Below are positions 16,028-24,790 of a DNA stretch of 64,000 nt, piece by piece. The notes beneath the pieces were generated by a model that did no database searches, had not been told where the DNA came from, and worked only from the letters and a program-made list of their open reading frames with translations. How positions within the stretch are numbered: position 1 is the stretch's first letter; each line of letters starts with the position of its first letter. The translations under genes were made by a program, and so were the position numbers. The stretch covers positions 42,746-106,745 of the forward strand of contig DCJK01000023.1 of assembly GCA_002320005.1 (NCBI GenBank), in the 5' to 3' direction. Source of the DNA: Firmicutes bacterium UBA1702. Its GTDB lineage: Bacteria; Bacillota; Clostridia; Peptostreptococcales; Anaerovoracaceae.

Positions 16028-16056
16028 CGCAGCCCTTGCCGGGGCTGCGTCGAATT
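16028..16056. terminator. Terminator between Mur-ligase pair and rluD-type gene
   Basis: Eight-pair stem CGCAGCCC/GGGCTGCG (16028-16035 with 16042-16049) with a six-base loop, then a short T-run; lies between convergent genes. Confidence 0.7.
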
Positions 16057-16066
16057 TTAAAAATAA

Positions 16067-17038
16067 TTAAAGGAAACTTATATAATCAATCAGTTTCACA
16101 ATGTCATCAGGAAGCGGGGCTTCAAGCTCCGTTTTTTCATTTGTTACAGGATGAAAGAAAGAAAGGCTGCAGGCATGAAGAGCCTGTCTGTCTATATAAG
16201 GGGAAGTGCTTTTTTCTTCGATACCTTCCACACGGCGAAAATCACCGTGAAGTTTGCGATATAGGAAAGGATCCCCGTTATTATAAAGATGATCACCTGT
16301 TACCGGATGGCCGATGGAGGCCATGTGCACACGTATCTGATGCGTACGCCCTGTTTCGAGACGAAGGCGAACCAGCGTATATCCGCTTTGAAAGCGCCGG
16401 ATAACTTTGTAGTGCGTCACAGAATCATAACCGCCTTGGTCTGTCGGAAGAATCCACCGTTCCACTTCGTCGGGATCAGGCCGACCGATGGGGGCGTTTA
16501 TGGTTCCAAGGTCATGCTCCATTATTCCGTCAACTACTGCCAGATATTCCTTGCGTATTATACCTGCTTTCATCTGGCGTATGAGTCTGTCCTGAGTAAA
16601 GCTGTTTTTTGCAATCAGAAGCAGGCCGGATGTATTCATGTCCAACCTGTTGGCGAAACGTATTTTATACTTCTCGCCATCATCCAGCATTTTCTTCATT
16701 ATGCCGTTAGCAATGGTATGATTAGGTTTGCCTTTGGTGGGATGCACCACATAACCGGGCTGCTTGTTGATGACAAGAAGGTCCTTGTCCTCAAAAATAA
16801 CTGAAATAGGAATATCTTCCGGCTGGAAATCGCAGGTTTCCTGTGGCAATGTTATGGTCAACTTATCTCCGGGAAGGGGAATCATCCATCCGCGAACGGG
16901 ATTTCCGTTAAGAGTGACCAGATCCTGCTGCTTGAGCTTTGTCAGAAGCCTGGAAGAAAAGTGAAAATTACGGCGAAGGAGCTCTTTTACAGAGAGCTCC
17001 TTGTCTGTTTCTGTTACTGTATAGTTGAATTCTGTCAT
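16067..17038 (-). CDS. RluA/RluD-family pseudouridine synthase
   Basis: Isomerises specific uridines in 23S rRNA or tRNA to pseudouridine. The ATG at 17038 is preferred over the upstream one at 17047 because the aaaagga site then has normal spacing; this gives 323 aa. An S4-like N-terminal segment (SVKELLRRNFHFSSRLLTKLKQ) precedes the catalytic domain. The active-site motif reads RFANRLDMNTSGLLLIAKN, with the catalytic Asp kept but Asn where most members have His (HRLD). Later motifs LRLETGRTHQIRVHMASIGHPVTGD are standard. It is the last gene of a pepF-nadK-rluD unit. The exact target site cannot be told. Confidence 0.9.
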   Translation of the reverse strand: MTEFNYTVTETDKELSVKELLRRNFHFSSRLLTKLKQQDLVTLNGNPVRGWMIPLPGDKLTITLPQETCDFQPEDIPISVIFEDKDLLVINKQPGYVVHPTKGKPNHTIANGIMKKMLDDGEKYKIRFANRLDMNTSGLLLIAKNSFTQDRLIRQMKAGIIRKEYLAVVDGIMEHDLGTINAPIGRPDPDEVERWILPTDQGGYDSVTHYKVIRRFQSGYTLVRLRLETGRTHQIRVHMASIGHPVTGDHLYNNGDPFLYRKLHGDFRRVEGIEEKSTSPYIDRQALHACSLSFFHPVTNEKTELEAPLPDDIVKLIDYISFL

Positions 17039-17065
17039 GGATATCATCCTTTTAAGTTATATTAT

Positions 17066-17866
17066 TCAGAGAAATTTACTTTTTACCTTTTCCCAGAACT
17101 GATAGTCATCAAAGCGTATAAGATTTATCTTTTTTCTCGAGAGACCTATGGAAAGCTCTGTTATGTTTTCGTATTCTGACATCATTCCGTCATAAATTAT
17201 ACTGAGAGTTTTGTCATCATCACTGCATGGTATAACTGAAAGCCGGTCATTGGAAGGAATAAGAATACTTGACGTGAAGGAACGATATGCCACGTTCTGC
17301 ATAGGAGCTATTGGCGTGACCTGCAGAAGGTTGAGACGCGGATCGACGATGCTGCCTCCTAATGCATAATTGTAAGCCGTGCTTCCGGCCGGGGAAGCCA
17401 CACACAATCCGTCACCGCTGAATCTTTCGATAAAGCTGTTATTTATGGAAATATTCAGATGCACCGGATGGGTGGAAAGACCTTTGACGGTAATTTCATT
17501 TAGAGCTATGTGGCGTGCGGTGCCATCCGAGGTCTTTATGTAACATGACACACCGTTAAGACCTTGTATGCTGTATCTGTCCTGATTGTACAGGAAAATA
17601 AAATCGTCTATCTTTTCAGGGAGTATTTCCTGAAAGAAGCCCAGATGACCGGTATTTACACCCACTATGGGAGTCTTTGGAAATCCGAATTCCTGAACAA
17701 GGCGGAGAAGAGTTCCATCCCCGCCTATGCATATTATAAGGTCTGTATCATCGGAGAAATTGTCAAAAACATGAAGGCTGGATTTTGCCAGCTTGTTTCT
17801 AAGCATGTTTTCAATGCTGTTTGACATTTCTGTCCGGTTTGTGTAAATAAAAATTTTCTTATCCAT
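17066..17866 (-). CDS. nadK: NAD kinase
   Basis: Phosphorylates NAD to NADP using ATP or polyphosphate in the cytosol. The 266-aa protein carries the GGDGT signature (IICIGGDGTLLRLV), the NTGHLGFF motif, the NE motif in LNEITVKG and the glycine-rich SGDGLCVASPAGSTAYN. It starts nine bases after the pepF stop with no clear ribosome binding site, so translation is probably coupled to pepF. Confidence 0.95.
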   Translation of the reverse strand: MDKKIFIYTNRTEMSNSIENMLRNKLAKSSLHVFDNFSDDTDLIICIGGDGTLLRLVQEFGFPKTPIVGVNTGHLGFFQEILPEKIDDFIFLYNQDRYSIQGLNGVSCYIKTSDGTARHIALNEITVKGLSTHPVHLNISINNSFIERFSGDGLCVASPAGSTAYNYALGGSIVDPRLNLLQVTPIAPMQNVAYRSFTSSILIPSNDRLSVIPCSDDDKTLSIIYDGMMSEYENITELSIGLSRKKINLIRFDDYQFWEKVKSKFL

Positions 17867-17875
17867 AGTCTGATA

Positions 17876-19675
17876 TTACAATAATTTCTCTAATTCATCA
17901 ACAAGGTTTTTAAATGTTTCCATAGCCATTTTCACAGGTTCAGGAGATGCCATGTCTACACCTGCAATTTTCAGCAGATTAACAGGGTAATCTGAGGAGC
18001 CGCTCTCAAGAAAACGTATATAATCATCCCGGGCAGGAGCGCCTTCAGAAAGAATTCTTGATGAAATGGCAGTGGCAGCAGAATAGCCGGTAGCATACTG
18101 ATACACATAAAATCCTCTGTAAAAATGAGGAATGCGGGACCATTCATATTGTATATATTCATCATATGACATGGCAGGTCCGAAATAGAGACTGTTAAGG
18201 TCACCATAGGTTTTATTGAGCCAGCCTGCAGTGAGAACACCGCCTTTTTCAATTTCCTGATGTGCTTTGAGCTCAAACTCAGCAAACATCGTCTGTCGGA
18301 AAAGAGTGGTTCTGAATTCTTCAATGTAGTAATTGAGAAGATACTTTCGCATTTCAGGATCCTGCTCTGTTGAAAGAAGGTGTTTGATAAGGAGCGATTC
18401 ATTAACCGTTGAAGCCACTTCCGCGGTAAATATGCAGTGATCACCATAGGCATAAGGCTGAGTCTTCCTTGTATAATATGAGTGCATGGAATGACCCATT
18501 TCGTGCACTATTGTGAATACGTCTTTGAGTGAGTCGGTATAATTCAGCAGTATATAAGGCATACTGTCATATGAACCGAAGCTGTAGGCTCCACTGGTTT
18601 TTCCCTGGTTCTCATATACATCTATCCAGCCTTCTTTTATACCTTTTCTGACCTGCCTGATATATTCATCTCCAAGGGGAGCAAGTCCTTCAGCCATGAT
18701 TTCTATGGCTTCCCGGAATTTTATCTCTTTTTTTGGAAGCTGAACCAGAGGAACATAGATGTCGTACATTTTAAGTTCATCCACGCCGAGAACTTTTTTG
18801 CGAAGCTCCATGTATCTATGAACTACAGGCAGATATTCGTGAACTTCCCGGATGAGGTTATAATAGACATCCAGAGGAATGTCGTTTCCGTCAAGGGCAG
18901 CATTAAGCGAAGAATCGTATTTCCTGATTCGAGCTGTGACAACATCGGTTTTGGTGTTATAGTTGTAATTGGTTGCAATGGTATTTATAAGTTTTTTATA
19001 AGCTTCATACATATTTGTGAAGGCCGCCTTGCGTATGTTGCGATTGGGGCTTTCCATAAATGTGATGTAGTTGCCGTGAGTAAGAGGCACTTCATCGCCG
19101 TCCTCATCTATTATTGTACCAAAAGTCATATCTGCATTGTTCAGCATTTTGAACACGTCGTTGGTGGCACCGGTGACTTCAGACATCTGAGCCATGATGT
19201 TTTCTTCCGAAGCAGATAATATGTGAGCCTTTTCGCGAAGAACCGACTTCAGCATGAATTCATATTCCTTAAGGTCGGCATTTTCCTCAATAAAGCCCAT
19301 AATTTTGTCTTCGGAAGCTTCAAGCAGCTCCGGTGTAAAGAAGGACATGCTTGCGGACACCTTGGCTATGGCGCTGCCGCATTTATCATTCATGGCCTGA
19401 TATTTGTCTATGCGATTATCCTCGTCCTTGCGCATGGCAGCATAGACATAAGCGTGCTCAAGACGCTGCCATATGCTGTCCCGCATTTTAAGCGCTGAAG
19501 CCAGAGTTGCGGAATCAGAGGTTAGTTTACCACTGAACTCCGAGAATTTTTCAGCCTCATCCAGACATGCTTTAACATCTGCTTCCCATTTGCTTTCGTC
19601 AGGATACATAGCTTCTATGTTCCATTTGTATTCCTTGGGTATATCGCTTCTCTGTTTTAAATTTTTGTCTGACAT
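17876..19675 (-). CDS. pepF: Oligoendopeptidase F (M3B metallopeptidase)
   Basis: Cytosolic zinc endopeptidase that trims short peptides. At 599 aa it matches the family length. The zinc site HEMGH lies in FTIVHEMGHSMHSYYT, with the third ligand Glu in CIFTAEVASTVNE a few turns later. The N-terminal PepF domain begins with SDIPKEYKWNIEAMYPDE. A strong aggagg precedes the ATG at 19675. It heads the minus-strand operon with nadK and rluD and is divergent from murI. Confidence 0.95.
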   Translation of the reverse strand: MSDKNLKQRSDIPKEYKWNIEAMYPDESKWEADVKACLDEAEKFSEFSGKLTSDSATLASALKMRDSIWQRLEHAYVYAAMRKDEDNRIDKYQAMNDKCGSAIAKVSASMSFFTPELLEASEDKIMGFIEENADLKEYEFMLKSVLREKAHILSASEENIMAQMSEVTGATNDVFKMLNNADMTFGTIIDEDGDEVPLTHGNYITFMESPNRNIRKAAFTNMYEAYKKLINTIATNYNYNTKTDVVTARIRKYDSSLNAALDGNDIPLDVYYNLIREVHEYLPVVHRYMELRKKVLGVDELKMYDIYVPLVQLPKKEIKFREAIEIMAEGLAPLGDEYIRQVRKGIKEGWIDVYENQGKTSGAYSFGSYDSMPYILLNYTDSLKDVFTIVHEMGHSMHSYYTRKTQPYAYGDHCIFTAEVASTVNESLLIKHLLSTEQDPEMRKYLLNYYIEEFRTTLFRQTMFAEFELKAHQEIEKGGVLTAGWLNKTYGDLNSLYFGPAMSYDEYIQYEWSRIPHFYRGFYVYQYATGYSAATAISSRILSEGAPARDDYIRFLESGSSDYPVNLLKIAGVDMASPEPVKMAMETFKNLVDELEKLL

Positions 19676-19779
19676 TTTTGCCTCCTGTATAGATAAAATT
19701 ATTATTCTGTAGTATAATTGTAAAATCCTGAAATAATATAAATCTATTATACCACAATTTGGAAAGGAATATTACATAA

Positions 19780-20595
19780 ATGGACAACAGGCCAATAGGT
19801 TTTTTTGACTCCGGTTTAGGAGGTCTGACCGTGATTCCCAATTTGCTGGAAAATCTGCCAAACGAAAGAGTTATTTACTTTGGTGATACGGCCAGAACGC
19901 CTTACGGTTCCAAAGCAGTTTCCACAATAAAGCAATATGCCACACAGATTGCAGATTTTCTGGTATCAAAGGATGTAAAGATGCTGGTTATAGCATGTAA
20001 TACCATAAGTTCTACCTGTCTTGAAGACTTGAGAGTGCGTTTCCCCCAGATACCCATACTGGGAATTATAAGCCCTGCTGCCCGCAAGGTAGCCGCAATA
20101 TGTACGCCGGAGAACAATATAGGTATAATAGCTACCAAAGTAACAACGGCCAGCGGAGCTTATCGCGAGAGAATAAGGGACTTCAATCCCGAGCTCAGAG
20201 TCTTTGACAAGGCAACCCCCGCCTTTGTACCGCTAATCGAAGAGGGAATCATCGAAAATGAAATAATGGATCTGACAATACATTATTATATGGATGATTT
20301 TATCAGAGAAAATTCTATAGACACGCTGGTACTGGGATGCACACATTATCCTCTTATACGAAAGAATATAGAGAAAATTTATCCCGGTCTTAATATAATT
20401 AACCCTTCATACGAAATAATAGGCAGGGTCAGACAGATACTGGAAAATGACGGTACTCTGGCAGGTGAAGACAATGACAGAGAAAATATATTTTATGCCA
20501 GTGACCTTTCTGAAAACTTTGAGAATATGATCCAGAAGATTCTTGAAACAGAAAAATCAAACCTAAATCTCAAGTTCAAGAATCTGGAACTTTAA
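19780..20595 (+). CDS. murI: Glutamate racemase
   Basis: Makes D-glutamate for peptidoglycan from L-glutamate without cofactor. The 271-aa protein has the family opening PIGFFDSGLGGLTVIPN, the first catalytic Cys in VIACNTISS and the second in LVLGCTHYPL, 110 or so residues apart, as required for two-base racemisation. Start at 19780 after ggaaagga. It is followed at 17 bases by an unknown acidic protein, probably co-transcribed. Confidence 0.96.
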   Translation: MDNRPIGFFDSGLGGLTVIPNLLENLPNERVIYFGDTARTPYGSKAVSTIKQYATQIADFLVSKDVKMLVIACNTISSTCLEDLRVRFPQIPILGIISPAARKVAAICTPENNIGIIATKVTTASGAYRERIRDFNPELRVFDKATPAFVPLIEEGIIENEIMDLTIHYYMDDFIRENSIDTLVLGCTHYPLIRKNIEKIYPGLNIINPSYEIIGRVRQILENDGTLAGEDNDRENIFYASDLSENFENMIQKILETEKSNLNLKFKNLEL

Positions 20596-20612
20596 CAGGA
20601 GAAAAATACACA

Positions 20613-21161
20613 ATGGAAAAAGAAAAATTGTACGAGTTTCTTGACATAGAAAGTCCTGTGGATTTTGAATATTTCGAGAATATTGCAGCTCTGCTGGAGT
20701 GCGATGAAGACATTTCATACGATGACATGTTCGAGCTCATAAGCCAGGTGGACACTGAAACTCTGATTATGCTTATCGACAACTATTTTGAGGAAATATC
20801 TGACTATATACCGGGAGAATCAGCAGAGTTCTATACTCTTATGGAACAGATAAGGCTTTCACTCACAGGACTTGCACGCAGCAGTGACGAAGAAAATGTT
20901 ATGGCAAATCTTGTGGAAGAGATAGATCGCTTCAGAAGATGGTATTCATCAGAGTCAAAAGTAATATGCACCCCGATAGGGAGTGCATATGAGGAGGAGC
21001 AGACTTTGAGGGATGCGCTTTACATGTCTCGACTGGAAAAAATAGACGGAGACAGATATTCATATGATTTCAGTCAGTGCATTGATTATCCTCTTGACGA
21101 ATATATCATGTCCTTTGCAGATGTGGCAGCTGCCGCAGAAGAACCTGATGATGCGGAATAG
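20613..21161 (+). CDS. Acidic hypothetical protein downstream of murI
   Basis: A 182-aa soluble protein that I do not recognise. It is strongly acidic, with an Asp/Glu-rich helical N-terminal half (FLDIESPVDFEYFENIAALL) and a tail AAAAEEPDDAE. No signal peptide or membrane segment is visible. Start ATG at 20613 after aggaga, 17 bases after murI, so it is likely translated from the same mRNA. Codon use resembles its neighbours, so it is probably a real gene. Confidence 0.7.
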   Translation: MEKEKLYEFLDIESPVDFEYFENIAALLECDEDISYDDMFELISQVDTETLIMLIDNYFEEISDYIPGESAEFYTLMEQIRLSLTGLARSSDEENVMANLVEEIDRFRRWYSSESKVICTPIGSAYEEEQTLRDALYMSRLEKIDGDRYSYDFSQCIDYPLDEYIMSFADVAAAAEEPDDAE

Positions 21162-21184
21162 AAATTTGAAGAGTCAATTATCAC

Positions 21185-21218
21185 ACCTCTGTCATAGTAT
21201 AATAAAAAAGACGGAGGT
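21185..21218 (+). promoter_or_regulatory. -10 box inside an inverted repeat that ends in the ribosome binding site
   Basis: TATAAT at 21198-21203 lies between ACCTCTGTC (21185-21193) and GACGGAGGT (21210-21218), complementary at eight of nine positions. The right arm is the Shine-Dalgarno of the small Cys-rich gene. The same layout occurs at 11646-11692. Confidence 0.45.
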
Positions 21219-21224
21219 TTTTAT

Positions 21225-21410
21225 ATGGGAGACGATTTCAGACGTATGGACTGCTGCCAGAAAGATTGTGAAGACAAGTGCTTCAGAGAGTGCTGCTGCC
21301 GTGACAATGACGGAGGCAGCGGTATATGGCTCATTATACTTATTATCGTGATTTACTGCCTTTTCTGTAATGACAACAGGAGCGGAGGACTCTTCGGCGG
21401 GTTGTTTTAA
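21225..21410 (+). CDS. Small Cys-rich single-helix membrane protein
   Basis: A 61-aa protein with no recognised family. The first 30 residues hold eight Cys (DCCQKDCEDKCFRECCCRD), followed by a Gly/Ser turn, one hydrophobic helix (IWLIILIIVIYCLFC) and a Gly-Phe-rich end (SGGLFGGLF). Start ATG at 21225 after acggaggt with good spacing; a terminator follows. The hydrophobic helix with a GGLFGG-like end recalls small sporulation membrane proteins of Firmicutes, but that is only a resemblance. Metal binding by the Cys cluster is plausible. Confidence 0.75.
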   Translation: MGDDFRRMDCCQKDCEDKCFRECCCRDNDGGSGIWLIILIIVIYCLFCNDNRSGGLFGGLF

Positions 21411-21440
21411 TGTTTAATCTTTAGCAGGTAAAAAGAAAAA

Positions 21441-21490
21441 CGGGAGACGGGCATCAGCGAAGCCAGATGTCCGGCTCTTGCTTTTTTTTA
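21441..21490 (+). terminator. Terminator after the small Cys-rich gene
   Basis: Twelve-base stem with one mismatch and one wobble (21444-21455 with 21466-21477) followed by a run of eight T (21482-21489). Confidence 0.85.
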
Positions 21491-21543
21491 TACGAAATGT
21501 TAGTATATTCCTTGCCGACATATGGCATAAACAGGAGAAAATC

Positions 21544-22479
21544 ATGGAAAACGAGAGAAAAATATCTGCCGCAGCGGAAAGAAAAAACTATAGGCAGGGA
21601 ATTCTATCTGCCGTAACATGCAGCGTGTGGTGGGGAATAATGCCTATATACTGGCAATGGCTCAGACCTATAGAATCCTCTGTAATCATATTTTACAGAA
21701 TAGCACTAGTCGCGCTGGTTTGCATAATAGGAGCTCTTATCCTTTATGATAAGAAGACGGTTCTTTCACCGCTATCTGATAAAAAAACAGTATTAAGACT
21801 TGCTTTGGCTGGAATTCTTATTACGGCCAACTGGTCAATATATATATGGGCGGTCAATGCCGATTATGTGATACAGACCTGCATAGGTTACTATATTGAG
21901 CCACTGGCCGTATGTATAATAGGAATAGTGATCTTTAAGGACAAACTCAGCAAATACAAGCTGATAGCATTTATCCTGGCGGCAGCAGGAGTTATGGCCG
22001 TCATAATATATTTCGGACAGGTGCCTCTTATAGCCCTTGGCCTTGCATTGACCTTCTCCATATATGCAGCCCTTAAAAAGAATTTAACCATGCCGCCTAT
22101 ACTGTCGCTTTTGTATGAAACCGTTTTTCTGATGCCGGCAGCTCTGGCGGTGATAATATATCTTGAGGTTACCGGAAAGGGCGCCATAGGAGCAGGGGAA
22201 TCATATAAGTACGCGCTGCTGATGTTGTGCGGCCTCTTTACCGCATTTCCTCTGGGGATGTTTGCCAATGCAGCTAACAAATTGAATCTGTTTGTACTTG
22301 GACTTCTTGAATATATCTCTCCTACAATATCACTTTTCATAGGCATTTTCCTGTTCAGGGAGCCTTTCGAGAAAATACAGCTAATTGCTTTTGCAATAAT
22401 ATGGATAGGTCTCATATTCTTCAGTTACGGAGAGTATTCAGAAGTAAAAAAATATAAGGAGCCGGAAAAAAATGAATGA
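21544..22479 (+). CDS. rarD: RarD-type EamA-family transporter
   Basis: Ten-helix drug/metabolite-superfamily permease of 311 aa; the substrate of RarD proteins is not established. Start ATG at 21544 after aacaggag; a longer frame from 21478 overlaps the preceding terminator and is rejected. The RarD hallmarks are WWGIMPIYWQWL in helix 1, NWSIYIWAVNADYVIQTCIGYYIEPL around residues 95-125, and GLLEYISPTISLFIGIFLFREPF near the end. It overlaps the next gene by eight bases, and that gene overlaps the third by eleven, so three genes form one tightly coupled unit. Confidence 0.9.
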   Translation: MENERKISAAAERKNYRQGILSAVTCSVWWGIMPIYWQWLRPIESSVIIFYRIALVALVCIIGALILYDKKTVLSPLSDKKTVLRLALAGILITANWSIYIWAVNADYVIQTCIGYYIEPLAVCIIGIVIFKDKLSKYKLIAFILAAAGVMAVIIYFGQVPLIALGLALTFSIYAALKKNLTMPPILSLLYETVFLMPAALAVIIYLEVTGKGAIGAGESYKYALLMLCGLFTAFPLGMFANAANKLNLFVLGLLEYISPTISLFIGIFLFREPFEKIQLIAFAIIWIGLIFFSYGEYSEVKKYKEPEKNE

Positions 22480-23542
22480 AGAAAAAAACTTAAGCGCCCT
22501 GCATGTGGCTGTAATGTATGTGGGGGCAATAATGGGAGCCGGCTTTGCTTCGGGAAGAGAGACCTGGCAGTTTTTCGGCGTATTTGGAGAAAAGGGAAGA
22601 ACAGGTGCAGTAATATTTGCAGCTTTGTTTATGATCATCGGTCTGGCAACAAGTTATATCGCCAGAAAAACCCAAACAAACGACATGGGCAGCATAATAG
22701 TTCCCGGAAAAAATAAGAAGGCAGAAGCTTTTGTGGGTTACTTTATGGCTGTTGCCCTAGCAAGTGTAATGGTGGTTATGACAGCCGCCGGAGGTTCACT
22801 GCTTAATCAGCAGTTCGGACTGCATCCTGCCATAGGCGGAGCATTGATAGCAGTGCTGGTAATTGCCACTGTGCTGGGAGAATTTCAGAGAATGTCAAAA
22901 GTTTTCAGATATGTTATGCCGGTACTTTGCATCGCCATGATAATAACCTGCATCACAGTAATAATAAAAAACCCGGTAGCTGTTGAAGGCGGTGATGAAA
23001 TAAAGCCTTCTCCTGTGGCGCCTAACTGGCTTCTGGCATGTCTTCTCTATACTTCATACAATGTTATGGCAATGATAGCCATAGTGGGCACATCTTCGAT
23101 AAAAACAAAAGATGCGAAAACCGCCATGGCAGGTACGGCAGCAGGCGGCGTATTCCTGGGTCTGCTGGCAATGATGATACTGGTAACAGTTCAGCGGGAT
23201 ATGCCATTTTCACAGGCCATGGACCTTCCTGTGCTGGGATATGCTGACAGAATATCAAAGACTTTAGGACTGATGTATACCATTATCCTTTTTTGTGCGG
23301 TGTATTCAGCAGCCACCAGTAACTTCTACGGCTTTACAACAAAACTGAAAGAAGGCCCTTCAAAGAAAAAAATAATAATCGCTACAGGCATTCTGGCCTT
23401 TGCTCTGGGTCTGGTGGGATTTAAGAAGATTGTGGAGTATCTTTCACCCATTATGGGATATGCAGGCATGGCAATAATAATCATGCTTTTATGGAATTTT
23501 GTATTAGTATGGAAAAAGGAGCACAAGAAAAATGAAACCTGA
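22472..23542 (+). CDS. YkvI-family membrane carrier
   Basis: A 356-aa membrane protein with about ten helices that resembles the YkvI family, distant relatives of LeuT-fold amino-acid transporters. The N-terminal helix VMYVGAIMGAGFASGRETWQFF contains the GxGFASGxE-like motif typical of that family. The rest shows evenly spaced hydrophobic segments. No substrate is known. The start overlaps the end of rarD, indicating coupled translation. Confidence 0.82.
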   Translation: MNEEKNLSALHVAVMYVGAIMGAGFASGRETWQFFGVFGEKGRTGAVIFAALFMIIGLATSYIARKTQTNDMGSIIVPGKNKKAEAFVGYFMAVALASVMVVMTAAGGSLLNQQFGLHPAIGGALIAVLVIATVLGEFQRMSKVFRYVMPVLCIAMIITCITVIIKNPVAVEGGDEIKPSPVAPNWLLACLLYTSYNVMAMIAIVGTSSIKTKDAKTAMAGTAAGGVFLGLLAMMILVTVQRDMPFSQAMDLPVLGYADRISKTLGLMYTIILFCAVYSAATSNFYGFTTKLKEGPSKKKIIIATGILAFALGLVGFKKIVEYLSPIMGYAGMAIIIMLLWNFVLVWKKEHKKNET

Positions 23543-24434
23543 TAATTATCCGCAGCCGCTGAGAAGAGTTACGGGAGGTCCCGGCGGAGAAGCGGTTCTG
23601 ATAATGGGCAGCCGGAAAACGGCTCTGCATGATTGCGGTATGGCCTGTTTTAAAGACAGACTGATTGAAAATATACGAAAAGAGCTGGGGGAAAGGAATC
23701 TTGATTATATTCTGCTGTCCCATTCTCATTATGATCATATGGGAGCGCTTCCTTATCTTCTTGAAATATGGCCTGAGGCCAAGGTCTGTGCCGGTCTTAA
23801 GGCATCAAAGGTGTTTCAGAGCCAAGGAGCCAGAGCTACTATAGAATCCATGGGAAGGACTGCCGCAGAATATTACGGGATGAACCCGGAGAGCATAACT
23901 GCCGAAGACCTCAGGGTGGATGTTGTTCTTGAAAACGGCCATATCATTCAGCTGGGAGATGAGGAAATCCTGGCTATGGAGACAAAAGGTCACACTGACT
24001 GTTCAATGTCATATTTTATTCAGCCTCAGGGAATACTTCTGGCAAGCGAATCAACAGGTGCGCTTGAATTGAGCGGAAAACTTCATACGTCCGCACTTAA
24101 AAGCTTTGATCAGAGTCTGGAATCGGCATTTTTTCTGAAACTGCTCCCTTACAGGTACATACTTATTCCTCATTATGGAATCCTGCCTCGTGAAATGAAT
24201 GATACATATTTCGATATGTATGCCGAAGAAGCTATAAGAGAGAAAAATCTCATAGAAGGGTGGATAAAAGAAGGACTTACGGAAGAGGAAATCTTTGAAA
24301 AACACAAAGAACTGTACTGGAACGATATCAGAGCGGTGAATCATCCTTATCGCGCATACAAAATGAATACAGATATAATAATCAAGAGAATGATTAAAGA
24401 AGCTGCTGCTCATACGACGGTTAACAGCCGTTAG
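23532..24434 (+). CDS. Metallo-beta-lactamase-fold hydrolase
   Basis: A 300-aa MBL-fold protein. The metal site is seen in LLSHSHYDHMGALPYL, with a further His in TKGHTDCSMSYF and a late His in LIPHYGIL. This arrangement suits a thioesterase, lactonase or similar hydrolase; the substrate is not evident. There is no signal peptide, so it is cytosolic. Its start overlaps the preceding carrier gene, so the two may act on one compound. The last bases of the gene form the left arm of its terminator. Confidence 0.85.
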   Translation: MKPDNYPQPLRRVTGGPGGEAVLIMGSRKTALHDCGMACFKDRLIENIRKELGERNLDYILLSHSHYDHMGALPYLLEIWPEAKVCAGLKASKVFQSQGARATIESMGRTAAEYYGMNPESITAEDLRVDVVLENGHIIQLGDEEILAMETKGHTDCSMSYFIQPQGILLASESTGALELSGKLHTSALKSFDQSLESAFFLKLLPYRYILIPHYGILPREMNDTYFDMYAEEAIREKNLIEGWIKEGLTEEEIFEKHKELYWNDIRAVNHPYRAYKMNTDIIIKRMIKEAAAHTTVNSR

Positions 24435-24450
24435 GGCAGCAGCTCTTTTT
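24401..24450 (+). terminator. Terminator overlapping the end of the MBL gene
   Basis: AGCTGCTGC (24401-24409) pairs with GCAGCAGCT (24436-24444), followed by CTTTTT. A smaller ACGG/CCGT hairpin lies in the loop. Confidence 0.75.
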
Positions 24451-24790
24451 GTGCGGCGAATCCCCAAACTATAGTATTTTACTGGGTTTTGGGGTTTCAC
24501 AGGTATTATGTATACTTGGTGAAAAACGGGTGTTAATTTGTTGACAATATGATGTGGGCGGGAGTATTATCAAGGTACAAGTTGACTCTTTAGCGTTTAT
24601 TGTCGTGAGCTCATATCTGACAACATGTCAGAGCAACATTCTAATTATTTAAGCAGCCAAAGTAACATCTGAAAAGAATCAGTGAGTTTACGGCGTTACT
24701 CTTGGGAGGTGAATAAGGTAAAAAGAGACAATAATTCAGTTATTGCAAATTTAGACGCTAATCTTTTTCAAGAAAAAAAGGAGAAGAACC
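24451..24790 (+). other. Long leader region of the M14 peptidase gene
   Basis: No gene is supported here. It holds a CCCCAAA/TTTGGGG inverted repeat (about 24463-24496), the promoter at 24541-24570, a seven-pair hairpin TCTGACA/TGTCAGA with loop ACA (24616-24632) and an AGGAG site before the ATG. The untranslated leader would be about 210 bases, long enough for regulation, but no known riboswitch class is apparent. Confidence 0.5.
24541..24570 (+). promoter_or_regulatory. Sigma-A promoter of the M14 peptidase gene
   Basis: Perfect TTGACA (24541-24546), an 18-base spacer, TATTAT (24565-24570). Confidence 0.65.

Noticed and set aside
19676..19779. Divergent pepF/murI promoters
   Set aside because: A TATAAT-like box with TGG exists on the minus strand and others on the plus strand, but no consistent -35 pairs; left unassigned.
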